Origin: Acutalibacter sp. 1XD8-33
GTDB taxonomy: Bacteria > Bacillota > Clostridia > Oscillospirales > Acutalibacteraceae
NCBI RefSeq assembly: GCF_003612555.1
Contig: NZ_RAZF01000022.1
Location: 1 to 46,951 of the forward strand
Reading direction: 5' to 3'
Length of the DNA stretch: 46,951 nt
A program made the position numbers and the translations under genes. The notes beneath the pieces were generated by a model. The model was not told the DNA's origin and made no database searches. It was given only the letters and a program-made list of their open reading frames with translations. Positions 14,676-23,535 of this stretch are shown in pieces; the first letter of the stretch is position 1; the number at the start of each line of letters is the position of its first letter.

Positions 14676-16031
14676 ATGAAAAACGAGAAAATGATGCGGG
14701 AAGCCCCGGTTTGGAAGCTGCTGTTCACCATGGGACTGCCCACCATCGTGGTGATGATCGTCCAGGTGCTCTACAACATGGCGGACGTGTTCTTTATCGG
14801 GCAGGGCGGCAACGCCATGCAGGTGGCGGCCCTGTCCCTCTCCGGCCCGGCCTTCAACATCTTCCAGGGCGTGGGCACCCTCTTCGGCGCGGGCGGCTGT
14901 ACGGCCATCGCCATCGCCCTGGGCCAGGGAGACCGAGAAAAGGCGAAATACTACAGCTCCTTCTGCGCCTGGGCCTCGGTGATCACCGGCGTGGCGCTGG
15001 CCATAGCGATGTTTCTCTTCATGGACCCGCTGCTCTCCCTGATGGGCGCCAATGAGGAGACCGCAGGCTTTGCCCGGACCTATCTCTCCATCATCCTGCT
15101 GGGCGTTCCCTTCACCATGTTCGGCGGCGGCCTGGGCAACGCGATTCGCGCCGACGGCTCCTCCGCAAAGACCATGCTCATCGCCCTGGCGGGCACCTTC
15201 ACCAACATCCTCCTGGACCCGCTGTTCATCTCCGTGTTCCAGATGGGCATAGCGGGCGCGGCCTGGGCCACGGTGATCGGCAACGTGGTCACCAGCGTTC
15301 TCGTTTTTCTGCATGTGAAAAAATCCGACGGCTTCACCATCTCGCCCAAGTACCTCACTCTAAAAAAGGATGTGTCCCTGCGGGTGGTCAGCCTGGGAGT
15401 GCCTATGGCCGGGGGCACGGTGCTGATGTGCGTCTCCTCCATGTTCTCAAACCAGCTGCTGGTGAAGTACGGCAACATTGCTGTCGCGGCCAACGGCGTG
15501 GCCAGCAAGGCCGGGATGCTGGTGGGCATGATCGTAATGGGCGTCTGCATGGGGATGCAGCCCGTGATCTCCTACACCTACGGCACGGGCGACAGAGGAC
15601 GGATGCGCCGGATCATTCTGGAGACTGGGGTGGCCACCACCATTCTCAGCACGGTGCTGGGTGGGGTCTTCCTGCTGGGCCGGGAGACCTTCGTGACGGC
15701 GTTCCTGGACGACCCCCAGATTCTGGAGACCGGAAAGTTCATGATGCTGACTCTGCTGGGGGCCCCTGTGGGCGGGATCTACCAGCTGTGCTCCGCCTAC
15801 CTCCAGGGCACCGGCAAGGTGAGCTATGCCACGGTGACCTCCCTGCTGAGCAAGGGGATCGTCTACGTGCCGGTGCTGTTCGCCATGGAGGCTCTGGCCG
15901 GGCTGCCGGGACTGGTGTTCGCCGGGGTTGTCACCGACGTGATCTCCACGGCAGCCGGCGTGATTTTGTGCCTGGTCTGGGCCAGGCAGTCTCTGGAGAA
16001 GCCCTTGGCCCCGGTCGCCGCCGAGGCATAG
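14676..16031 (+). CDS. MATE family efflux transporter
   Basis: This 451-aa multidrug and toxin extrusion-type protein has about 12 hydrophobic segments in two related halves, normal for the NorM/DinF family. Early signatures are PVWKLLFTMGLPTIVVMIVQVLYNMADVFFIG (split here for description), then GVGTLFGAGGCTAIAIALGQG. Such proteins export cationic compounds using Na+ or H+ gradients. The start has AAAGGAG eight bases upstream. Control by the divergent TetR is likely from the shared operator. The substrate cannot be read from the sequence. Confidence 0.92.
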   Translation: MKNEKMMREAPVWKLLFTMGLPTIVVMIVQVLYNMADVFFIGQGGNAMQVAALSLSGPAFNIFQGVGTLFGAGGCTAIAIALGQGDREKAKYYSSFCAWASVITGVALAIAMFLFMDPLLSLMGANEETAGFARTYLSIILLGVPFTMFGGGLGNAIRADGSSAKTMLIALAGTFTNILLDPLFISVFQMGIAGAAWATVIGNVVTSVLVFLHVKKSDGFTISPKYLTLKKDVSLRVVSLGVPMAGGTVLMCVSSMFSNQLLVKYGNIAVAANGVASKAGMLVGMIVMGVCMGMQPVISYTYGTGDRGRMRRIILETGVATTILSTVLGGVFLLGRETFVTAFLDDPQILETGKFMMLTLLGAPVGGIYQLCSAYLQGTGKVSYATVTSLLSKGIVYVPVLFAMEALAGLPGLVFAGVVTDVISTAAGVILCLVWARQSLEKPLAPVAAEA

Positions 16032-16110
16032 AGTAGAGCCCGTATCGTGAACGCGGAGATGCGATAAGCCTGCCGCGCTTCTTTGAGAATGCTCTGCTGG
16101 GGTTTCTCTT

Positions 16111-16139
16111 GACGGAACGAAGAATTTAGGGTATTATAT
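16111..16139 (+). promoter_or_regulatory. Promoter of the HD-domain gene
   Basis: The -35 TTGACG (16111-16116), a 17-bp spacer and the -10 TATTAT (16134-16139). A small hairpin, AAAAGC/GCTTTT, follows in the leader before the GGAGGAA ribosome binding site. Confidence 0.75.
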
Positions 16140-16202
16140 TTTTTGAAAGATAAAAGCGCAACGTTGCTTTTTTCAAAAAGCATACTTTTAGGAGGAAATG
16201 GA

Positions 16203-16691
16203 ATGGCAAGTCGGTGGAACGCGGAGGCGTTTTGGAACTGCTACCGGGAGCTGACGGAAGTCTCCAATTTGGGCAGCATGGCTGGATATCCCCAGCACGG
16301 AAATACCTGCCGTCTGCTGCATAGCGTGGCGGTGGCCTATTACAGCTGCCGGGTGGCGGCGCTTCTGGGCTGCGCCTTTCATATGCGGGAGATGGCCCGG
16401 GGGGCGCTCTTTCATGACTATTTCTTTTATGACGCTCAAGACGGTGACCCCGCCCACAGGGGCCATTGGTCCCGGCACCCGGAGATTGCCTGGCGCAACG
16501 CGGCAAAGGAGCTGGACCTCACCGGCATTGAGGCGGACATCATTCGCACCCACATGTTTCCCCTGACGCTCCGTCCGCCCCGGTATCGGGAGGGCGCGGT
16601 GGTCACTCTGGTGGATAAGGGCTGCTCGGTGTATGAGTTTTTCAAGAGAAAACGGCCCTATCCCAGGCTGACAGGGCGCTTGTCCCAGTAA
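16203..16691 (+). CDS. HD domain-containing phosphohydrolase-like protein
   Basis: This 162-aa HD-superfamily protein has the metal-binding H71-D72 in ALFHDYFFYD, an upstream histidine in CRLLHSVAVAYYS, and a later histidine in RTHMFPLT. The conserved tail RPPRYREGAVVTLVDKGCS matches a common clostridial HD family. Members are presumed metal-dependent phosphohydrolases, with unknown substrate. ATG 16203 is chosen because GGAGGAA lies six bases upstream; the open frame to 16143 includes the promoter region. The gene stands alone with its own promoter. Confidence 0.88.
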   Translation: MASRWNAEAFWNCYRELTEVSNLGSMAGYPQHGNTCRLLHSVAVAYYSCRVAALLGCAFHMREMARGALFHDYFFYDAQDGDPAHRGHWSRHPEIAWRNAAKELDLTGIEADIIRTHMFPLTLRPPRYREGAVVTLVDKGCSVYEFFKRKRPYPRLTGRLSQ

Positions 16692-16740
16692 AATTCATAT
16701 AAAATTTACAGGCCCTTTCTGGGAATCTGAAAGGGTGGTC

Positions 16741-16769
16741 TTGCATTTTGGGGAAATTTGCGGTATACT
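16741..16769 (+). promoter_or_regulatory. Promoter of the gtrA-LCP cluster
   Basis: The -35 TTGCAT (16741-16746), a 17-bp spacer and the -10 TATACT (16764-16769) lie 36 bases before the gtrA start. Confidence 0.75.
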
Positions 16770-16805
16770 AACCCATTAGAGGATTTGTTATAGGGGGCTG
16801 AAACT

Positions 16806-17240
16806 GTGCGGGAACTGCTGAAAAAGTATCGGGAGCTGATCTCTTACCTGTTCTTCGGCGTGCTTACCACCCTGGTGAACTGGGGCAGCTACTGGCTTTT
16901 GACGGACGTGCTCCATGTGCACTACATGGCTGCCGCCTTTTTTGCCCAGGTGCTGTCCATCCTGTTTGCCTATGTGACCAATCGCCGCTGGGTTTTCGAG
17001 AGCAAGGTCCGGGGGGCAAAAGGCATCGCCGTGGAAATGACAAAATTCTTTGGGGCCCGGGGCGTGTCCCTGGTGATGGATCTGCTGTGCATGTATTTGG
17101 GCGTGGATCTGCTGTCCCTAAATGACAAGGCCGTTAAGGTGGTTTCCAGCGTGATTGTGGTAATCGCGAACTACATTTTCAGCAAGCTCTTTGTGTTTAG
17201 ATCCAGCACAGGCCAGGATCAGAAACGAGAGTCCCGCTAA
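16806..17240 (+). CDS. GtrA family membrane protein
   Basis: This 144-aa small membrane protein has four hydrophobic segments, the normal GtrA layout. It shows YLFFGVLTTLVNWGSYW near the start, VTNRRWVFES in the middle loop and a last helix VSSVIVVIANYIFSKLFVF. Members help move lipid-linked sugars across the membrane or are linked to cell-surface polysaccharide synthesis. The GTG start at 16806 has a weak GGGGG-type ribosome binding site. The next gene, an LCP ligase, is 31 bases away, suggesting an operon for cell-envelope glycopolymers. Confidence 0.9.
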   Translation: MRELLKKYRELISYLFFGVLTTLVNWGSYWLLTDVLHVHYMAAAFFAQVLSILFAYVTNRRWVFESKVRGAKGIAVEMTKFFGARGVSLVMDLLCMYLGVDLLSLNDKAVKVVSSVIVVIANYIFSKLFVFRSSTGQDQKRESR

Positions 17241-17271
17241 GATTTTATTCTTTTTTGGATGGAGGAGCGGC

Positions 17272-18462
17272 ATGGCAAAAAGGACAAGCAGGCAGGGCTT
17301 TGAGGATGTTTCCAGCTATTCCGCCGTGGAGCAAAAAAAGCGCCGGAAAAACCGCCGGGGCCGTTTGGTGCTGCAATGCGTCGCGGCTTTTTTGTGTGTG
17401 GTAATGATTCTGTTCGGCGCCGGGCTGATCTACATATCTACGGATTTGATCGGCGAGCTGACCACCAATACCATTACCAAGGACCCTGCGGAGCTGGGCT
17501 TCCATGAAGAGGCCGTGGTGGATACCAGCATCAAAAACATCGCGCTCTTTGGCCTGGATTCCCGCAACAGCGAGTTCGAGGGCCAGTCTGATGTAAACAT
17601 GATCCTCACCGTGGACAACCGCCACGGGTCCATCAAGATGACCTCCATCCTCCGGGACAGCCTGGTGAACATCGAGGGGGAGAGCTTTGCCTCCGGGCAT
17701 GTGGACTGGAACACCAAGCTCAACGCGGCCTACACCACCGGCGGACCGGAGCTGGCCATCCGCACCCTGAACCAGAATTTCGGCCTGCGCATCGAGGACT
17801 ATGTGACGATTAACTTTGTCAATATGGCGGCGATTGTGGATGCTTTCGGCGGGGTGGAGATGGAGGTGACCGCCGCCGAGATCGAGGAGATCAACCTGAA
17901 CCTCTCCAATCTCAGCGCGGAGGTGGAGCGCCAGAAGGGCATTGATCAGGCCAACGGCGTGTATGAGGAGCAGAATTATCCCAATATTGTGGAGAGCGAC
18001 TATATGTACGCCACTGGGGATACGGACACCTATCTTCTGAATGGAAACCAGGCGGTATCCTATGGCCGGATCCGGAATATCGGGGATGATTTCGGCCGGG
18101 TAGAACGCCAGCAGAAGGTGCTCACGGGACTGATCCACCGGGTGAAGCTTTTGAGCGTGACGGACTATCCCACCCTGGTGAAAAAACTTATGCCCTATTG
18201 CGAGACGAACCTGGAGCTAGACGATATTATGGGAATGCTGCCCATTCTGGCCACGGATATGACCATTAAGAGCATTTCGGTGCCGGACGCCCAGTATGAG
18301 ACGGATTTGCATGACGTCAAATATGATCTGGTCTACGACCTGACCCAGGCCTCTAAGCGCATCAGCGCTTTCATCTTTGAGGAGGGGTCGCCCTATTGGA
18401 ACGAGTATAATGGCAGCGGAGCCTCTCCCCAACCGGAAGAGGGGAGCTCGGGAGAGGAATAA
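17272..18462 (+). CDS. LytR-CpsA-Psr (LCP) family protein 1
   Basis: This 396-aa LCP phosphotransferase would attach undecaprenyl-linked glycopolymers to peptidoglycan outside the cell. A cytoplasmic tail (1-31) contains FEDVSSYS, a membrane helix spans about 32-55, and the LCP domain covers about 85-330. Landmarks are GLDSRN, SILRDS (arginine binding the pyrophosphate) and YGRIRNIGDDFGRVERQQ with the second arginine pair. Where many relatives have GRSD this protein has GQSD. The tail is acidic and low in complexity (PQPEEGSSGEE). The start has GGAGGAG upstream. A second LCP gene follows. Confidence 0.92.
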   Translation: MAKRTSRQGFEDVSSYSAVEQKKRRKNRRGRLVLQCVAAFLCVVMILFGAGLIYISTDLIGELTTNTITKDPAELGFHEEAVVDTSIKNIALFGLDSRNSEFEGQSDVNMILTVDNRHGSIKMTSILRDSLVNIEGESFASGHVDWNTKLNAAYTTGGPELAIRTLNQNFGLRIEDYVTINFVNMAAIVDAFGGVEMEVTAAEIEEINLNLSNLSAEVERQKGIDQANGVYEEQNYPNIVESDYMYATGDTDTYLLNGNQAVSYGRIRNIGDDFGRVERQQKVLTGLIHRVKLLSVTDYPTLVKKLMPYCETNLELDDIMGMLPILATDMTIKSISVPDAQYETDLHDVKYDLVYDLTQASKRISAFIFEEGSPYWNEYNGSGASPQPEEGSSGEE

Positions 18463-18512
18463 TTCTTAGAAAAGATATAAACCAATCTTGAAAAATGATA
18501 AAGGGAAATGGA

Positions 18513-19790
18513 ATGGGACAAAGAGAAAACAGGTCTGGGGGCAGGCATAGCCAGCCTCCGCCCCGGCACAGGGCCCCGGCTCGCGGAAAAGCCGCCCATG
18601 CTTCCAGGGAAGAACCGAGGGGACGGTCCGGGCGAGAAAGCGCAGAGAAAAGGCCCCGCCGGGAAGCGCTTCAGGATAACTATTATTATGAGCTGCCCAG
18701 AGAGTTTGAGGACATTTCCAGCTATTCCTCAGAGCAGCGCCGCAGGGCGGACCGGGAGGATATAAGGCGGAAGCCTGCCCGCGAACGAAAGGCGCCGTCC
18801 CGGCGGAGGATGGGACTTGGGAAGAAAATTGGACTGGTCTTTCTGCTGTTGGCGGTGGTAATAGCCGGACTCTTTGTCTATATGTTCATGGGACTCAAGG
18901 TGAGCAGCTTAGATGGAGATCTGGCAGTAAACCCTTCAGCACGGACGGCGGGGGTAAAAAATATCGCCCTGTTTGGGGTAGATTCTCGGGACGGGGAGAA
19001 TATAGGCCGCTCGGACGCGGTGATGGTGCTTACCATTGACAGCAGAAGCCACACCCTGAAAATGGCATCCTTTATGCGGGACGCCGAGGTCTATATTGAG
19101 GATTACGGCTATGATAAGCTAACCCACGCCTATGCCTATGGGGGGCCGGAACTTGCGGTGCGAACCCTGAATCAGAATTTCCAGCTGGATATTGAGGACT
19201 ATGTCACCGTAAATTTCTTCAATATGGCGGGAATTGTGGACGCCTTTGGCGGGGTGGAGATGGAGCTCACCGGGGAAGAGATGCGGGAGGTGAACGCCAA
19301 CCTCTGGAACCTGAGTCAGGAGGCCGAACGGGAAGGGGCCAAGGCTCCTATTAAGATGAGCGACTATTTCACGGCCACAGACGGCACGCATAATATGATA
19401 GATGGAGAATACACAGGAGGCAAGGTGATGCTGACCGGAGCTCAGGCGGTGGCCTATTCCCGCATCCGCTACCTGGGAAACGACGACGCCCGCACCGGCC
19501 GCCAGCATAAGGTCCTGATGGGGTTGGTAGACCGGGCGAAAAGCCGCACGGTGTTCAGCTATCCTGTTATTGCCCATGGGGTAATGCCCAATTGTGAGAC
19601 ATCTTTGGGGCTGGTGGATATGGCGAGCCTTGTGCCTTTTGCCCTGGGAGGCATCCAGATGGAAAGCATTACCCTGCCAGGCGAGGCGGAAGGGGCCTAT
19701 GACGCTGAAAATGAGGATGGCCTGGCGGTAATCCGGTTCGACACGGAGCTGGTGGTAGAAAATCTGCACCGGTTTATATACGGAGAATAG
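18513..19790 (+). CDS. LytR-CpsA-Psr (LCP) family protein 2
   Basis: This 425-aa paralogue of the previous protein has a long basic, proline- and arginine-rich cytoplasmic tail (1-104). The tail carries FEDISSYS, the same motif as in LCP 1. A membrane helix spans about 105-126. The LCP domain has GVDSRD, the usual GRSD, SFMRDA, and YSRIRYLGNDDARTGRQH as the second arginine region. ATG 18513 is preferred because AAAGGGAAA lies just upstream; an in-frame ATG at 18495 lacks a good site. The 50-bp gap to LCP 1 and the shared motif suggest tandem duplication with divergence of substrate. Confidence 0.9.
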   Translation: MGQRENRSGGRHSQPPPRHRAPARGKAAHASREEPRGRSGRESAEKRPRREALQDNYYYELPREFEDISSYSSEQRRRADREDIRRKPARERKAPSRRRMGLGKKIGLVFLLLAVVIAGLFVYMFMGLKVSSLDGDLAVNPSARTAGVKNIALFGVDSRDGENIGRSDAVMVLTIDSRSHTLKMASFMRDAEVYIEDYGYDKLTHAYAYGGPELAVRTLNQNFQLDIEDYVTVNFFNMAGIVDAFGGVEMELTGEEMREVNANLWNLSQEAEREGAKAPIKMSDYFTATDGTHNMIDGEYTGGKVMLTGAQAVAYSRIRYLGNDDARTGRQHKVLMGLVDRAKSRTVFSYPVIAHGVMPNCETSLGLVDMASLVPFALGGIQMESITLPGEAEGAYDAENEDGLAVIRFDTELVVENLHRFIYGE

Positions 19791-19805
19791 GGCGGGCTTG
19801 GCGGA

Positions 19806-19927
19806 CCGATTTTTGCCGAATTTCACCGGTCCGGCCCCGGGGCCATGGACCGGGAAATCCGTCGCCATCCCCTTGAGGGATGGCGGGATCCAGGTTTGCC
19901 CGAAGGGCAAACCTGTGCAAAAATCGG
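19806..19927. other. Structured intergenic element with four-way-junction fold
   Basis: CCGATTTTTGC (19806-19816) pairs with GCAAAAATCGG (19917-19927), enclosing three long hairpins. Hairpin 1 pairs 19820-19832 with 19847-19858 (12 bp, one bulged A; loop holds GGCC-CCGG-GGCC). Hairpin 2 is CGCCATCCC/GGGATGGCG (19863-19885, 9 bp). Hairpin 3 is CAGGTTTGCCC/GGGCAAACCTG (19891-19915, 11 bp, loop GAA). Nearly all of the 122 bases pair, forming a compact cloverleaf. It lies between LCP 2 and the nucleotidyltransferase gene, in their direction of transcription. Confidence 0.7.
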
Positions 19928-19972
19928 GACAGCGTTGCGGGCTGATATGAAATCAAACGAGGAGGCAGAAAC

Positions 19973-20914
19973 ATGAACGAACCTGTACTGGTGATTATTG
20001 CGGCGGGCCTGGGCAGCCGCTACGGCGGAGGCGGCCTGAAACAGATTGAGCCTGTGGGCCCCAAGGGCGAAAGAATCATCGACTATTCCCTCTACGACGC
20101 CTGGCGGGCCGGGTTCCGCAGAGCGGTTTGTGTAATCAAGGAGGAGATGGAAGAGGCGTTCCGCCGGGAAATCACCGCTCCTGTGGAGAAGCACATGCAG
20201 GTGGAGTTCGCCTTTCAGCGCGTGGACGATATTCCGGCGGGCAGAGCCGTCCCCCAGGGCCGGGAAAAACCTTGGGGGACCGGCCACGCGGCTTTAACCG
20301 GCGCCCGGAAGGTGGCGGAGGTCTGGGGAGACGCGCCTTACGCTGTGATCAACGCCGATGATTTCTATGGCCGGGAGGCCTACCAGAAAATCTATGATTT
20401 TCTCAGCAGACCCGGGACCGCCGGAAAGATGGATCTGGCCATGGTAGGCTACCAGGTACGCAACACGGTTTCCGACCACGGCACAGTGTCCCGGGGCGTG
20501 TGCCAGGTGGAGGATGGCATGCTCCAAAGCGTGACCGAGCGCACAAAGATCGCCAAGCTGCCAGAGGGGAAGATCGGGTATACCGAGGATGAGGGAAAGA
20601 CCTGGACCATCCTGCCGCCGGATACGCCAGTCTCTATGTCTATCTGGGGGTTTGTCCCTGGGACTACGAAGGAGATGGAGGTGGAGTTCATCCGGTTCTT
20701 TCAAGAGACCCTGCCTGAGAATCCGCTGAAAGCAGAGTTCTATCTGCCTTTTGCTGTGGATGCTATGGTGCAGGATGGCCGGGCGCAGGTGCATGTGTTG
20801 GAGACTCGAGACAGATGGTACGGCGTTACCTATAAGGTGGACCGGCAGTCCGTGGTGGATGCCCTGGCAGAAATGACCGCAAAGGGAGAGTATCCCTCGC
20901 CGGTTTGGGAATGA
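19973..20914 (+). CDS. Sugar-phosphate nucleotidyltransferase-like protein
   Basis: This 313-aa protein starts with a variant of the nucleotidyltransferase loop: IIAAGLGSRYGGGGLKQIEPVGPKG (split: AAGLGSRYGG, then GGLKQ). It also has WGTGHAAL and INADDFYG, where the aspartates would bind Mg2+. The family transfers an NMP to a sugar phosphate or similar acceptor; the substrate is not identifiable. The GGAGG ribosome binding site is strong. Its place after GtrA and two LCP genes suggests it makes an activated precursor for a wall polymer. A strong terminator follows. Confidence 0.85.
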   Translation: MNEPVLVIIAAGLGSRYGGGGLKQIEPVGPKGERIIDYSLYDAWRAGFRRAVCVIKEEMEEAFRREITAPVEKHMQVEFAFQRVDDIPAGRAVPQGREKPWGTGHAALTGARKVAEVWGDAPYAVINADDFYGREAYQKIYDFLSRPGTAGKMDLAMVGYQVRNTVSDHGTVSRGVCQVEDGMLQSVTERTKIAKLPEGKIGYTEDEGKTWTILPPDTPVSMSIWGFVPGTTKEMEVEFIRFFQETLPENPLKAEFYLPFAVDAMVQDGRAQVHVLETRDRWYGVTYKVDRQSVVDALAEMTAKGEYPSPVWE

Positions 20915-20920
20915 AATGTT

Positions 20921-20950
20921 AAAAGCTCCCCTTTGTGGGGAGCTTTTTTG
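20921..20950 (+). terminator. Terminator after the nucleotidyltransferase gene
   Basis: AAAAGCTCCCC (20921-20931) pairs perfectly with GGGGAGCTTTT (20937-20947) around loop TTTGT, and more T follows. Confidence 0.92.
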
Positions 20951-20967
20951 ACTGTCTCAGCCCCCGC

Positions 20968-20989
20968 CCAAAAAAGCGCGCTTTTTTGG
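20968..20989. repeat. 22-bp perfect palindrome
   Basis: CCAAAAAAGCG is followed directly by its complement CGCTTTTTTGG. It lies just after the terminator and could serve as a terminator for the minus strand or a protein-binding site. Confidence 0.6.
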
Positions 20990-21089
20990 ATTCTGTGACT
21001 ATAGACAGAGAATTTGAGCAAACCTTGTTAGAGTTTACAAAGATTAGAGCTTTTTCATTAAATCTTCCCTAGAAATCACCAAAAAGCAC

Positions 21090-21117
21090 TTGAAATTTTC
21101 CCAAAGTATGGTATGAT
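21090..21117 (+). promoter_or_regulatory. Promoter of the glycogen operon
   Basis: The -35 TTGAAA (21090-21095), a 16-bp spacer and the -10 TATGAT (21112-21117), about 84 bases before glgB. Confidence 0.65.
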
Positions 21118-21200
21118 AATAAGGATAGATTTTGAAACTATTCGGGCGGTTCTGGAATAACGGCACAATTTCCGCCCAGGAAAGGAAAGTGATAGCAGCC

Positions 21201-23249
21201 ATGAACACAGAAAAGCCCGGCACCGAAAAAATGGAGGTTACAGAGACCAAGCTGGATCCTTCGCAGGTTCCCCTCTATCTGTTCCACAGTGGGAAAAACC
21301 GCCGCGTATATGAATATATGGGCGTGCACAAGGCCACCCGCAACGGTAAAAAATGCATGGTGGCAAGAGTCTGGGCCCCTCATGCCAGGGCTGTTTCCCT
21401 GGTAGGAAATTTTTGCAATTGGGATAACGCCAAGTATCCCCTGAAAAAGGTGGACGACAGCGTTTGGGAGGGCTACACCGATTTTGAATTTCAGCCCTTC
21501 GAAATGTACAAGTTCTATGTAAAGACCGCCGGAGGAGAGGATACCTACAAGGCGGACCCCTTTGCCCGCCATACGGAAACCCGCCCGGGCACAGCCTCCC
21601 GCTGGTATGAGCTGGAAGGGTATCAGTGGAAGGATTCTGCCTGGCAAAAGAAAAAGCAGCAGAAGAAGCATTATAACCTGCCTGTAAACATATATGAGGT
21701 ACATGCGGGCTCCTGGCGGAAATACGCCGACGGCAGCGTGTTTTCCTATGACAAGCTGGGGGACGAGCTGATCCCTTATGTCAAGGATATGGGATTCACC
21801 CACATTGAGTTTATGCCTCTCACAGAATATCCCTATGACGGCTCCTGGGGCTATCAGGTGATGGGATATTTTGCCCCTACTTCCCGCTATGGCCAGCCGG
21901 TAGACTTTATGCGCTTTGTAGACCGCTGCCACGAGGCCGGCATCGGCGTAATTATGGACTGGGTTCCCGCCCATTTCCCCAGGGACGCGGCGGGCCTGGC
22001 CAAGTTTGACGGCACCCCTTGCTATGAGTATGAGGATCCCCGTAAGGGAGAGCATAAGGAGTGGGGCACGCTGGTTTTTGACTATGGCCGGCCGGAGGTC
22101 ATGAGCTTTCTGATCTCCAGCGCGGTGTTCTGGCTGAAGGAATATCATGTGGACGGCCTGCGGGTGGATGCGGTGGCCTCCATGCTGTACCTGGACTATA
22201 ATCGCCGGGACGGGGAGTGGATCCCCAACAAGGACGGCGGCAAGGAGAATCTGGAGGCCGTGGCGTTCCTTCAGGCCCTGAACGAGGCTGTGTTCGCCGA
22301 GGTACAGGACCCGATGATGATCGCCGAGGAAAGCACCGCGTGGCCCATGGTTTCCAAGCCTACCTTTATAGGCGGCCTGGGCTTCAACTACAAGTGGAAT
22401 ATGGGCTGGATGAACGACATGCTTCGGTATATGTCCATGGATCCCCTGTTCCGCAGCGGGAACCACAGCTCCCTCACCTTCTCCTTCTTCTATGCTTTCT
22501 CTGAGAACTTTATCCTGCCCATCTCCCATGATGAGGTGGTATACGGCAAGGGTTCGCTGATCAATAAGATGCCCGGCACCGACGAGCAGAAGGCGGCGGG
22601 AATGCGCTGCTTTGTCACCTATATGATGGGCCATCCCGGCAAGAAGCTCCAGTTTATGGGAACCGAGTTCGCTCAGAAGAACGAGTGGAACTTCGAGAAG
22701 GAGCTGGAATGGGGCCTGCTGCAATATAAGGAGCACCAGGACGCCCAGAACTTCTTTAAGGCAGTGAACCATTTCTACCTCAGCCGGCCGGAGCTGTGGG
22801 AGATTGACTTTGACTGGGGCGGCTTTGAGTGGATCTCCAACGACGACTATACCCAGAGCGTCATTGCTTTCCGGCGCAAGTCCATAGACGGCCACGAGCT
22901 GGTGTGCGTGTGCAATTTCGTGCCGGTGCAGCGGGAGCACTATCGGATCGGCGTGCCCTATTGGGGCACATGGGCGGAGGTGTTCACCTCTGACAACAAG
23001 GAATTCGGCGGCGAGGGCGTGACCAATGGAAAGAACATCCAGACCATTGACGAGTCCATGCACGGCTGCGAGCAGTGCATAGAACTCACTCTGCCGGCCA
23101 ACACGGTATTCTTCCTGGAGTGCGTAAAACCCGCCGTGAAACCCAAGGCCAAGGAGAAAGAGGAGCAAAAGCCCCAGACCACGGCAGGAGCCTCTAAGGC
23201 GGCTTCGGCACAGGCTGCCAAAGCGGCTTCAACACAGGCGGAGGCCTGA
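21201..23249 (+). CDS. glgB: 1,4-alpha-glucan branching enzyme
   Basis: This 682-aa GH13 enzyme cuts alpha-1,4 glucan chains and rejoins them as alpha-1,6 branches in glycogen. A CBM48-like N-terminal domain (about 45-150) has VWAPHARAVSLVGNFCNW. The catalytic barrel shows EFMPLTEYP, the nucleophile Asp in DGLRVDAVASML, the acid Glu in MIAEESTAWP and the stabilising Asp in ISHDEVVYGKGSL. The last 40 residues are an unusual Lys/Pro then Ala/Ser/Gln-rich tail. ATG 21201 is favoured; an in-frame GTG at 21189 or ATG at 21132 is possible. First gene of the glg operon. Confidence 0.95.
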   Translation: MNTEKPGTEKMEVTETKLDPSQVPLYLFHSGKNRRVYEYMGVHKATRNGKKCMVARVWAPHARAVSLVGNFCNWDNAKYPLKKVDDSVWEGYTDFEFQPFEMYKFYVKTAGGEDTYKADPFARHTETRPGTASRWYELEGYQWKDSAWQKKKQQKKHYNLPVNIYEVHAGSWRKYADGSVFSYDKLGDELIPYVKDMGFTHIEFMPLTEYPYDGSWGYQVMGYFAPTSRYGQPVDFMRFVDRCHEAGIGVIMDWVPAHFPRDAAGLAKFDGTPCYEYEDPRKGEHKEWGTLVFDYGRPEVMSFLISSAVFWLKEYHVDGLRVDAVASMLYLDYNRRDGEWIPNKDGGKENLEAVAFLQALNEAVFAEVQDPMMIAEESTAWPMVSKPTFIGGLGFNYKWNMGWMNDMLRYMSMDPLFRSGNHSSLTFSFFYAFSENFILPISHDEVVYGKGSLINKMPGTDEQKAAGMRCFVTYMMGHPGKKLQFMGTEFAQKNEWNFEKELEWGLLQYKEHQDAQNFFKAVNHFYLSRPELWEIDFDWGGFEWISNDDYTQSVIAFRRKSIDGHELVCVCNFVPVQREHYRIGVPYWGTWAEVFTSDNKEFGGEGVTNGKNIQTIDESMHGCEQCIELTLPANTVFFLECVKPAVKPKAKEKEEQKPQTTAGASKAASAQAAKAASTQAEA

Positions 23250-23535
23250 AGGCGCGCGCGTAAGGCGTGCGCGAAGCACCTGGACTGAACGCGTCCCATA
23301 AGAAGAACTTGCGGAATCAGCGCTGTTTTCATGGGAGCTTTCAAAGAGCTTGTGCGAAAAACCGGACGTGTGGCGCGTTTGCGCAGCGGCAGGCGGCTTC
23401 CGAAGGAATCCCCCGGGACGCGGCGCGGGCACGTTTCAAGAATTCTCAAGAGAGTCCTACCCGGCAATGGGAGGCGTTCGGGTTTTGCCGGCAAGCTCTG
23501 CCATATATTAAAAATAGTAATTAGGAGGACGTACA

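Noticed and set aside
21138-23168. 676-aa open frame on the minus strand
   Set aside because: It is exactly antisense to glgB, has no ribosome binding site and shows the His/Val/Leu-rich composition of an antisense shadow in GC-rich DNA.
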